From Chloroflexota bacterium (GTDB lineage Bacteria > Chloroflexota > Dehalococcoidia > Lucifugimonadales > UBA3495), in assembly GCA_028875055.1 (NCBI GenBank), contig JAPPGG010000053.1:1-32237 (forward strand): a stretch of DNA of 32,237 nt, written 5' to 3'. Positions 21,861 to 28,894 of this stretch are shown here, one piece after another. The position numbers and the translations under genes were made by a program. Position 1 is the first letter of the stretch. The number at the start of each line of letters is the position of its first letter. The notes under the pieces were generated by a model that worked only from the letters and a program-made list of their open reading frames with translations, was not told where the DNA came from and made no database searches.

Positions 21861-22792
21861 ATCAGGGCCGAACTAAGTGAGAATCCCGGCTCTCCTGCCG
21901 GTGATTCGGTCTCCTGACTCGGTGAACACCTCCTTCCATAAGAGTCGCCTTCTACAACGTCCTGCTCTCCGTGGAACACCTCGGCCGGAGTCCGGTAGCC
22001 CAGGGCCTGATGAGGCCTGAGCCCGTTGTAGAACCGGAAGTAGTCTTCCAGTCCCCGCTGGGCCTCCAGCACGCTGGCGTAGGCCTTCAGGTAGACCTCC
22101 TCGTACTTCACCGTCCGCCACAACCGCTCCACGAAGATGTTGTCCTGGGACCTCCCCTTCCCGTCCATGCTGATCTTCACCCCCCGGTCCTGGAGGACCT
22201 GGGTGAACTCCCAACTGGTGAACTGGCTGCCTTGGTCGGTGTTGAACACCTCGGGCTGTCCCTGACCCAGGGCCTCCTCCAGCGCCTCGGCGCAGAAGCC
22301 GGCCTCCATCTTGTTGGACAGCCGCCAGGCCAGCACGTACCGGCTGTGCCAGTCCATCACCGCCACCAGGTAGAGGAATCCCCGGGCCATGGGCAGGTAG
22401 GTGATGTCCGCCGCCCACACCTGGTTGGGCCGGGTGATTCTGACATTTCGCAGCAGGTAGGGGTAGACCGGGTGCTCCGGCGACCTGCGGCTGGTGCCAG
22501 GCCGCCGGTAGATGGCCCGCAGCCCCATGGCGCGCATCAGCCGCTGCACCCGCTTCCGGCTCACCGGCATTCCCCGCCGCTCCAGCCAGGCCTTCATCCG
22601 CCTGGACCCAAAGAAGGGCGTCTCCAGGTACTGCCGGTCGATCTCGCCCATCAGGGACAGGTCCTCGGCCGAGGCAGCCCGGGCCTGGTAGTAGAGGCTG
22701 GAACGGCTGACCCCCAGCAGCGCGCACTGCCGCACCAGGGAAAGGGATGGATGCTGCCGGTCCACCATCTGCCGCCGCCGGGCCGGACTCAT
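21848..22792 (-). CDS. IS3-family transposase OrfB (DDE integrase domain)
   Basis: This 314-residue frame starts at ATG 22792 and overlaps the orfA stop (ATGA). It carries the helical HTH_21 region (VSRSSLYYQ, FFGSRRMKAWL) and the retroviral-type integrase core with Asp129 (WAADITYLP), Asp186 (FNTDQGSQF) and Glu222 (DNIFVERLW). There are 35 residues between the last two acids and a Lys seven residues after Glu222, the classical DD(35)E set. The frame is also open upstream in the -1 phase relative to orfA, so an OrfAB fusion by frameshift is possible, although no canonical A-rich slippery site is seen. YNGLRPHQALGYRTP near the end is typical. Confidence 0.93.
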   Translation of the reverse strand: MSPARRRQMVDRQHPSLSLVRQCALLGVSRSSLYYQARAASAEDLSLMGEIDRQYLETPFFGSRRMKAWLERRGMPVSRKRVQRLMRAMGLRAIYRRPGTSRRSPEHPVYPYLLRNVRITRPNQVWAADITYLPMARGFLYLVAVMDWHSRYVLAWRLSNKMEAGFCAEALEEALGQGQPEVFNTDQGSQFTSWEFTQVLQDRGVKISMDGKGRSQDNIFVERLWRTVKYEEVYLKAYASVLEAQRGLEDYFRFYNGLRPHQALGYRTPAEVFHGEQDVVEGDSYGRRCSPSQETESPAGEPGFSLSSALILSK

Positions 22793-23073
22793 GGACCGGA
22801 CCTCTCTGCCAAGAAATCCCGCTCCACCTTCAGCTGGCCGATCTCTTGGTACAGGCGGGCGATCAGGGCGGCGTCGTTCCTGGACTTCTGCTCCTTGCCG
22901 TTGCCGAAGACACCGGAGGCTCCCTCGGCAAGGGCCTTCTTCCAGGCTTGAATCTGCCCGGGATGGACTTCGTAGCGGGCGGCCAGCTGGGCCACCGTCT
23001 CCTGGCCCTTCAGCGCCTCCAGAGCCACCTTGGCCTTGAAAGCCGGGCTGTGTTTCCTGCGTCCTTGTGACAT
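22789..23073 (-). CDS. IS3-family transposase OrfA
   Basis: This 94-residue protein starts at ATG 23073, with AAGGAG upstream. It has the HTH_Tnp_1 domain of IS3 orfA products: RRKHSPAFKAKVALEAL, then TVAQLAARYEVHPGQIQAWKKAL. A leucine-zipper-like helix follows (ALIARLYQEIGQLKVERDFL), which pairs OrfA with OrfAB. It would bind the terminal repeats. Its stop overlaps the orfB start. Confidence 0.92.
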   Translation of the reverse strand: MSQGRRKHSPAFKAKVALEALKGQETVAQLAARYEVHPGQIQAWKKALAEGASGVFGNGKEQKSRNDAALIARLYQEIGQLKVERDFLAERSGP

Positions 23074-23124
23074 TTCCTGCTCCTTCCGACAGCAACAGCT
23101 GTCCTCAGTTTAGGAGCGGAATTC

Positions 23125-23331
23125 TCACTTAGCCACCTGTCCAAATTTCCGGGTCCACCTCAACCCGCAGAACGATATCGACACCGAGAAAACCCCCAGA
23201 TAAGTGACGATGAGGGTCGTTCCGCTGATTATTGGCTTCTGCCGGAAGACTGGAAATCCCGCCAGTAACATCCCAAAGGCAGCGATTGTGAACAGAAAGC
23301 TGACCACCGCCAGAATCAGTATGACTACCAT
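23125..23331 (-). CDS. Small two-helix membrane protein with its 3' end altered by the IS
   Basis: The frame starts at ATG 23331 and encodes two hydrophobic helices (about residues 2-27 and 34-53). After residue 56 it enters the IS end and gains about 12 residues (ending KFGQVAK). If the IS and one copy of its 3-bp duplication are removed, the reading frame meets TAG immediately, giving an original protein of 56 residues. No good ribosome-binding site is visible, so it may not be a real gene. Function is unknown. Confidence 0.4.
   Translation of the reverse strand: MVVILILAVVSFLFTIAAFGMLLAGFPVFRQKPIISGTTLIVTYLGVFSVSISFCGLRWTRKFGQVAK
23136..23162 (-). repeat. IS right terminal inverted repeat
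   Basis: Read on the minus strand it starts TGAGGTGGACCC and contains TTTGGACAGG, matching the left end. The shared 12-mer CTAAGTGAGAAT begins 3 nt inside it, compared with 12 nt at the left end. Confidence 0.85.
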
Positions 23332-23537
23332 TTACTGGGTTTTCACCGCCGGGAATTGGGTATCAGTTATCCGTTCAACATCAAAAAATCATATATTGAT
23401 CGGTGGCTGGACTTGATGATAGTTGACCTCTGTGCGGATTGACAAGACAAACCATTGGGATTCAATTGGCCCCTCGAGACGCCCCAATCTGTGCACTTTT
23501 CGTTGGGACGCGTCCACGCCAGTTTGTGATGTCAATT

Positions 23538-24764
23538 TCAGCCTCCCCCAGCCTCTGCCTCTTCCTGTGCGGCCTGTCTCTGCTGGCGGACCGAGGGATC
23601 GTCCGGTTCCATGTCGATGATGGCGTCGTAGTCTCGCACCGCCTGCTCCGGCTCCCCCAGGCGGCGGTACAGCGTCGCCCGGTTCCGCAGCGACGGGATG
23701 TGGTCCGGCTCAAGCTCGATGATGGCGCCGAAGTCCTCGACTGCTTCCTCGTACCGCTCCAGGTGCGTCAGCGCCGTGCCCCGGCTGTAGCGGGCGCGGG
23801 TGTCGCCGCCGTCAAGGTCGATGATTCGGCTGTAGTCCTCCGCCGCCAGCTCGTGCTGCCCCAGGCTGGCGCGGGCCAGTCCCCGACCCGCCAGGGCCTC
23901 GCCGCTGCCGGGGTCCAGTTCCAGGGAGCGGTTGAAGTCACCTATCGCTTCCTCGAAACGCTCCAGGTTGCCCAGGGCCACGCCCCTCCTCCGCAGCGCG
24001 GCGGCGTTGTCCGGGTCTAGGCCGAGAACGGCATCGAAGTCGGCCAGCGCCTCGGCGAAGGCCCCTGCATTGACGTAGGCGATTCCCCGGGCGTAGTACG
24101 CCAGCCCGTAGTCCGGCTCCAGATCTATGGCGGCGCTGAAGTCCCTGGCGGCCTTCTCCAGCTCGCCCAGGTCGTGGTAAGCCAGACCCCGGAAGTAGTG
24201 GCTCTCGGGCAGGTCCGGTTCCAGCTCGATGGCCCTTCCCAGGTCTTCCACCGCCCTCTGTGGTTCGCCCATCTCGGCGTAGGTCAATCCCCGGTTGTAG
24301 TGCGCGCCGGCGTTCCCGGGGTCCAGGAGGATGGCCACGTCGAAGTCGCTGATGGCCCCGGCCAGGTCGCCCAGCTCAGCCTTGCATCCTCCCCGGCCGG
24401 AGTGGGCCGCCGCGTTACCCGGGGCCAGGCCGATGGCAACGTTGTAGTCCTCCACTGCCAGGCGAAGCTCTTCCATTTCGGCGTAGGCACGGGCCCTGCT
24501 CAGTCGGGCCTCCGCATTGCCGGGTTCCAGGGCGATGACGCGGCTGTAGTCCTCGGCGGCGCGGCGGTGGTCCCCCACCTGCTCGTAGGCCAACCCCCGC
24601 ACGGACAGGGACTCGGTGTCCTGGGGATCGGCGTCGATGATCCGGCTCAGGTGCTTGATGATCCGGCTCAGGCCCTCCCGCCCCAGGGCCTTCATCGCCC
24701 GCTGGAACTCGCCGTAGTCTATCGAAGGCTCCTCCGGGTTGTTCTCGTCATGTTCTTCGGTCAT
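23538..24764 (-). CDS. Tetratricopeptide repeat protein
   Basis: This 408-residue protein starts at ATG 24764, with GGGAG upstream. After a short acidic N-terminus it consists of ten gap-free 34-residue TPR units and a final half unit. Each unit has the alanine and glycine pattern of the fold (for example AVEDYNVAIGLAPGNAAAHS) and a D-P or E-P turn. No signal peptide or membrane helix is seen, so it is probably a cytoplasmic scaffold for protein-protein contacts. It ends in an Ala/Glu/Gly tail. The partner is unknown, and neighbours give no clear clue. Confidence 0.9.
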   Translation of the reverse strand: MTEEHDENNPEEPSIDYGEFQRAMKALGREGLSRIIKHLSRIIDADPQDTESLSVRGLAYEQVGDHRRAAEDYSRVIALEPGNAEARLSRARAYAEMEELRLAVEDYNVAIGLAPGNAAAHSGRGGCKAELGDLAGAISDFDVAILLDPGNAGAHYNRGLTYAEMGEPQRAVEDLGRAIELEPDLPESHYFRGLAYHDLGELEKAARDFSAAIDLEPDYGLAYYARGIAYVNAGAFAEALADFDAVLGLDPDNAAALRRRGVALGNLERFEEAIGDFNRSLELDPGSGEALAGRGLARASLGQHELAAEDYSRIIDLDGGDTRARYSRGTALTHLERYEEAVEDFGAIIELEPDHIPSLRNRATLYRRLGEPEQAVRDYDAIIDMEPDDPSVRQQRQAAQEEAEAGGG

Positions 24765-25016
24765 TGCACTACTCCCCCGGTCCCGCCGTATTTCCATGCC
24801 CTTACAGGACCCGCGCCAAAGTTTGCATTTATGATGGGACAGCCCTGCTCGCAATGCAACGCCCGGCTGTCAGTGGCACGCTGCCCTAGCGGAGGTCGGC
24901 ACGGCCGGGAGCATGGCTTGGAGAAGGGCGCGTATAAGGTTGTTGCCTACGTCAGGTACCCCAGGAGGGTCGCTCCCATCCGTCCGCGGGGTTCTGTTGC
25001 AATCCACCGGGTAGGG

Positions 25017-25604
25017 TCAACGGCAAACTGAGTTGATTGATTCCCTGAATCCAGTCGTGTAGAAAATATATGCCTCTTTCGTATCCTTTTCGGGATGAAG
25101 AGTTATCTCCAACTTCTGGGTTCCAGGTAGCGCTTCAATCAGAGCTTGCGCAACTCTGGGTGGCGCTGTCCAAGATAGGTATCCATTTTCCTCGACGTAT
25201 ATCCACGGATGCACGGCACTGTCCTGCCCATCCAAACTGTACTGGATATCTACCTCGAACACTTCGTAAGTTGGCTGCTAAGGTAAGTATGTGGTCTTTG
25301 ACAGCAACACTTCCTTCCCTGGGAGACCGCCTTCTTGGCAGCCGGGCACGATGATAAGGTGTGTAAACCTGTCAGGTGGCGCCGCGCGAAGGTGTATCTC
25401 GAAATCGATTATCCAATCTCCAGTTGGTTCGCTCGTCGGCTCAGCTGTTGCGGTTGGCGTCGGCTGCGGCGTGGCGGTTGAGAGGCCAGCCACCACGCCA
25501 GCCACTATCGTGGCGGGAATGTCTGGTGTAGCTGGTGAGTTGGCGTCGTCACAGGCGATGCCGAGAGACAGGGCGACCGCCAGAAGGAAGACCATAGCTT
25601 TCAT
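25017..25604 (-). pseudogene. Lipoprotein gene interrupted by one in-frame TAG
   Basis: ATG 25604 has AAGGA upstream. It opens a signal peptide with a lipobox (LSLGIAC, Cys18), so the product would be lipid-anchored outside the membrane. A Thr/Pro-rich spacer follows, then a domain beginning DWIIDFEIHL. A TAG codon at 25278-25280 stops translation after 108 residues, but the same frame stays open for another 87 codons (YEVFEVDIQYSL onward) to 25017. With the TAG read through, it would form one 195-residue protein. A CAG-to-TAG change, a sequencing error or real stop-codon readthrough would all explain this. The family is not recognised. Confidence 0.7.
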
Positions 25605-25738
25605 TGTTGTTCCTTTTCTGCCCTGCCAAATTCAACAGAACCGCCAGCGACCTTAACAGCTTAGTAAAGGGTGGAGGATGGCCACCTATGCCGCCTTCCA
25701 TGCGTTTCAGCTTCAGCGGCAGCGCCGCCCTATCCTAC

Positions 25739-25984
25739 TTACTCGGTGAACAGGTGGCCCAGGCCCAAGGAGCCGGCCAGGGTCAGCAACGCCAGCAGGT
25801 GCTTCCCCGTGGGGCGCACTCCCTTGTCCCGCCAGCGCCTCACGGTCTCGGGATCGGTCCCGAGGTGACGGTTCAGCTCCGCCCACGTGAGACCAGACTC
25901 TTCCTGGAAGCGCACCAGCCGCCGGGAGAAGTCGTCGGGGTAGTCATGGTCTACCCTGCTGTGGTGAATGCGTTGTCTCGGCAT
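25739..25984 (-). CDS. Small HTH protein
   Basis: This 81-residue protein starts at ATG 25984, and a GGAGG lies about 12 nt upstream. The frame is open to 26098, but the extra part looks non-coding. A single HTH domain fills residues about 18-60 (DFSRRLVRFQ, SGLTWAELNRHLGTDPETVRRW), and a C-terminal helix ends GLGHLF. It resembles the HTH core of the acidic-tailed protein in the conjugative element. It is probably a transcriptional regulator. The target is unknown. Confidence 0.75.
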   Translation of the reverse strand: MPRQRIHHSRVDHDYPDDFSRRLVRFQEESGLTWAELNRHLGTDPETVRRWRDKGVRPTGKHLLALLTLAGSLGLGHLFTE

Positions 25985-26231
25985 TGAATCATGGTCCTCC
26001 CTTGGGATGATTGGAAGGCTCCCTTCCCTCTTGGCAACGTCTGGCAGGTCCAGGATATTGAGGGATGAAGGCCCTGGGGACTTCCTGAATATGGGCAACG
26101 CATCGGGTTGGCTGGTTGGAATCAGACGGAGACGATGCCCAATGAGCAGACTATGCGAATGTCGGTGGCCACTCCCTTGTTGGATTCAACGGTTGGCGTT
26201 GGGGTCGGCGGCTCAGTCAGCGTTTGGGATA

Positions 26232-26255
26232 GTGGTTTCTGATACGGGAAGCCGC
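26232..26255. repeat. Dispersed hairpin element, copy 2
   Basis: GTGGTTTC (26232-26239) pairs with GAAGCCGC (26248-26255), with two G-T wobbles, around the same loop TGATACGG as copy 1. Confidence 0.65.
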
Positions 26256-26359
26256 CTGAAACGAGGAACGCTCAACAGATGCTACCACGCAACCGCCTCC
26301 ATCGCATCCAATTCGCCTTTGGCGACAGGGCCATCGCATTCTAAGCCTCAAGCGCTTCA

Positions 26360-26455
26360 CTACTGCGAAAGCAGGTATCCAGATTCCCCATGGTAACTGA
26401 TTCAGGAAGAATCCTTACGCATTCGTTTACTGGATTCTCGCGAAGGCGAGAATGG
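26360..26455. repeat. REP-like inverted hairpin pair
   Basis: The right unit is a perfect hairpin, ATTCTCGC-GAAG-GCGAGAAT (26434-26453), preceded by CTGG. The left unit has CTGCGAAAGCAGG followed by TATCCAGA. The pair is in opposite orientation and resembles the widespread bacterial repeats with the pattern GGATTCCCGC...GCGGGAAT. Confidence 0.55.
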
Positions 26456-26624
26456 TTGAGAGGATGGGTTGACCCTGAGGATCGCACCAGGTTCCGATGC
26501 ATGATCTGAACACCTCTGATAAGATTGATTGAGCACGCAAACCTTCTCAAGAATTGACACTTTGCAGTGATTACTAGGGTACAGGGACGGCATCACCCCC
26601 CCGAAGAATGATAACGGAGGCACT

Positions 26625-26840
26625 ATGAGCACCGGCGACAGTTCTCCCCACCGTGAAAGAGGGCCTGCCCAGAATGCATCATCACCCAACACTTTCTCAG
26701 AGTCTAGCGACCTCGAGAAAAGGCTGGCAGAACTGCGGGAGCAGGGAATCCTGAGCGGAGGCGACGGGTCAAGGGAAACCCTGCGCCCGGTCGCTCACGT
26801 TCCTGGCGCCCTGGAACGGTTCCTTAAAGCCCGAGCCTAG
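26625..26840 (+). CDS. Antitoxin-like small protein (Phd/VapB-type C-terminal half)
   Basis: This 71-residue protein starts at ATG 26625, with GGAGG 5 nt before it. The N-terminal half is Ser/Pro-rich and lacks a visible DNA-binding domain. The C-terminal half (LEKRLAELREQGILSGGDG, then ALERFLKARA) resembles the toxin-binding tail of Phd/YefM- or VapB-like antitoxins. It is followed after 19 nt by a PIN-domain gene, the usual antitoxin-toxin order. The absence of a DNA-binding half would leave autoregulation to another factor. Confidence 0.6.
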   Translation: MSTGDSSPHRERGPAQNASSPNTFSESSDLEKRLAELREQGILSGGDGSRETLRPVAHVPGALERFLKARA

Positions 26841-26859
26841 CCATAGGTGACCAAAACCT

Positions 26860-27264
26860 ATGACGCCACAAATGCCGTTGGTAGCGTATGTAGACCCTTC
26901 CGCGTTGATACCCGAAGTTCTGGGCGAAGAACTCTTCCAGAGTTCCACGCGTCGGCGGCTCAGTGCGTTTCCCCATCTGATGTCATCGGACTTTCTTGAG
27001 GCGGAACTGCGGGTAGCGTTCAAGCGGGAGCAGGAGGACTTCGACACGAGTTCGGTATCCAGCATCGCTTGGATTTTCCCGAATCGTAGGATGGACGCTG
27101 AAATGGCGCGAGTGTTGGAAATTTCCGAACTTTCCCCTGCTCGCGTTTGGCATCTTGCCACGGCGCTGTTCTTTGCGGAAGTCTTGCAGAGTGAGATGGC
27201 TTTCATAACACTGGACGAGCAACAGGAAACCGTGGCCCGCGAGCTGGGCTTTCCGATTCCATAG
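26860..27264 (+). CDS. PIN-domain (VapC-like) protein
   Basis: This 134-residue protein has PIN-domain features. An N-terminal acid lies in AYVDPSALI (Asp12), a second acid in the SSDFLEAELRVAF region (Glu47 or Glu49), then ARVWHLATAL and a last acid in FITLDEQ (Asp119). In active VapC the segment usually reads LDALHLATAL; here the Asp position is Arg95. Three of the four acids remain, so nuclease activity may be reduced or lost. It lies between an antitoxin-like gene and a type III restriction-modification pair, 11 nt before mod, so all four genes are probably one operon. Confidence 0.75.
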   Translation: MTPQMPLVAYVDPSALIPEVLGEELFQSSTRRRLSAFPHLMSSDFLEAELRVAFKREQEDFDTSSVSSIAWIFPNRRMDAEMARVLEISELSPARVWHLATALFFAEVLQSEMAFITLDEQQETVARELGFPIP

Positions 27265-27275
27265 GGAGAGCAGCT

Positions 27276-28883
27276 ATGCCTACGCTGGACTTCAAAGGCA
27301 AGCAGCACATCTACGCCCACCACCTGACTGTTCCTTACCGGCCGTTGGTTCCCGACGCTGGGCGGTCACTTAACCCGATGGAGGCTGAAGACAACCTCAT
27401 CATCCACGGCGACAACCTCCACGCACTGAAGGCGCTGCTACCCCACTATGCAGGCAAGGTCAAGTGCATCTATATAGACCCGCCCTACAACACGGGCAAC
27501 GAAGGCTGGGCCTACAACGACAATGTGAACAGCCTCCTAATGCGGGAGTGGCTGGATAAAACCGTAGATGGCGAGGACTTGGAGCGCCACGACAAGTGGC
27601 TCTGCATGATGTGGCCAAGGCTCCACCTTCTAAAGGAATTGCTGGCTGAAGACGGGGTGATTTTTGTATCCATTGACGACAACGAGCAACACCATCTGCG
27701 GATGATGATGGATGAGATTTTTGGGGAGGAATCCTTCCTGGCGGAGTTGGTTTGGAAGAGTCGTCAAAACAGGGATAACCGGAACGTCACTGGTGCCTCA
27801 ATCGACCACGAATACATTCTCTGCTATGGGACCTCTATACGAGGCGACGAAAGAAAAACCGGCCTATACTCGAACCCAGACAATGACCCCAGAGGGGACT
27901 GGGCTAGTGGCAACATGGTTGGCCTTGCAACCGTGGAGGCCCGTCCCAACTTACATTTCGACCTAATCGATCCAGAAACGGGAATCAATTACGGCTGCCC
28001 TCCCAGGGGTTGGAGATATGACCAATCTCGTATGGCGGAATTGGCTTCAGAAGGCAGAATACTCTGGCCAGAGAATCCCGAAGGCAGGCCGCGGGTAAAA
28101 GTTTTCCTGGATGAGTTACAAAATACGTTCACCGGGTTTTCTTCGATAGTCGCTGACGGGATATTTACAAGGAACGGAACGCGGGAAATCGAGGAGATTT
28201 TTGGTTCAAGAGTTTTTGAGTTTCCCAAGTCCTATGAACTCATCCGTCAGCTAATTCTCCAAGGGTGCCCGGATGATGGGATTGTATTGGACTCCTTCGC
28301 TGGTTCGGGCACAACTGCCCACGCTGTTCTAGCGTTGAACCAAGGGGACGGCGGCAATCGCAAGTTCATCCTCGTGGAGTGCGAGGACTACGCCGACACC
28401 ATAACAGCCGAGCGGGTGCGGCGGGTTATCAACGGTGTGCCCGACGCTCGGGACACCGCGCTCCGAGAAGGTCTGGGCGGCTCCTTTACCTACTGTACGC
28501 TGGGCGCCCCGATTGACGTAGAGGGAATGCTGACTGGCGACGAACTGCCGGAGTATTCGGCGCTAGCGGCCTACTTGCTCCATACGTCGGACGGGCTTTC
28601 CGCTGGCACCTCAAAATTGACTCCCCAGAACGAGGATGGCTTGTTTTACAGCAGCGACTCGACCGACTACCACCTGCTTTACGAACCCGACCTGGATTAT
28701 CTGAGAAACAGCGACGGAATGCTGAACGAGGAACGGGCGCGGCGCATCAGCCAACTCGGCAAACAGAATGGCAGGAAAGCCGTTGTTTTCGGGCCTGGGA
28801 AGTACATCGGGCAGCGGGAGTTGACATCCCTGGGGATCATCTTCTGCCAATTGCCTTACGAGATTCACAAGGCGGCGCATTAG
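27276..28883 (+). CDS. mod: Type III restriction-modification system methyltransferase (Mod)
   Basis: This 535-residue DNA adenine-N6 methyltransferase is of the beta class. The catalytic motif YIDPPYNTGNE is at 66-76 (DPPY 68-71), and the AdoMet-binding motif DSFAGSGTTAH lies near 336-346. That order, with target recognition in between, is normal for Mod. It would methylate one strand of an asymmetric site and provide sequence specificity for Res. ATG 27276 is preceded by GGGAG that overlaps the stop of the PIN gene. The res gene follows after a few nt. Length and motifs look complete. Confidence 0.93.
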   Translation: MPTLDFKGKQHIYAHHLTVPYRPLVPDAGRSLNPMEAEDNLIIHGDNLHALKALLPHYAGKVKCIYIDPPYNTGNEGWAYNDNVNSLLMREWLDKTVDGEDLERHDKWLCMMWPRLHLLKELLAEDGVIFVSIDDNEQHHLRMMMDEIFGEESFLAELVWKSRQNRDNRNVTGASIDHEYILCYGTSIRGDERKTGLYSNPDNDPRGDWASGNMVGLATVEARPNLHFDLIDPETGINYGCPPRGWRYDQSRMAELASEGRILWPENPEGRPRVKVFLDELQNTFTGFSSIVADGIFTRNGTREIEEIFGSRVFEFPKSYELIRQLILQGCPDDGIVLDSFAGSGTTAHAVLALNQGDGGNRKFILVECEDYADTITAERVRRVINGVPDARDTALREGLGGSFTYCTLGAPIDVEGMLTGDELPEYSALAAYLLHTSDGLSAGTSKLTPQNEDGLFYSSDSTDYHLLYEPDLDYLRNSDGMLNEERARRISQLGKQNGRKAVVFGPGKYIGQRELTSLGIIFCQLPYEIHKAAH

Positions 28884-28894
28884 AGGGCTTGGCG

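Larger units (their letters stand above)
21834..23162 (-). mobile_element. IS3-family insertion sequence, 1329 bp, apparently intact
   Basis: The ends carry imperfect inverted repeats (21834-21860 and 23136-23162) starting TGAGGTGGA and sharing TTTGGACAGG, identical at 22 of 27 positions. A 3-bp direct duplication ACC flanks the element (21831-21833 and 23163-23165), in line with IS3-family target duplications. It holds the two overlapping frames orfA and orfB, with all DDE residues present. The intact frames, ends and duplication suggest recent insertion. Confidence 0.9.
25985..26624. other. Gene-free 640 nt with two repeat elements
   Basis: No credible gene is visible. It holds copy 2 of the dispersed hairpin (26232-26255) and a REP-like pair of hairpins (about 26360-26455). 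The promoter of the following defence operon should be in the last 100 nt, but I cannot name convincing boxes. Confidence 0.5.

Noticed and set aside
24174-25031. A 285-codon plus-strand frame
   Set aside because: It is mostly antisense to the TPR gene and has no recognisable domain.
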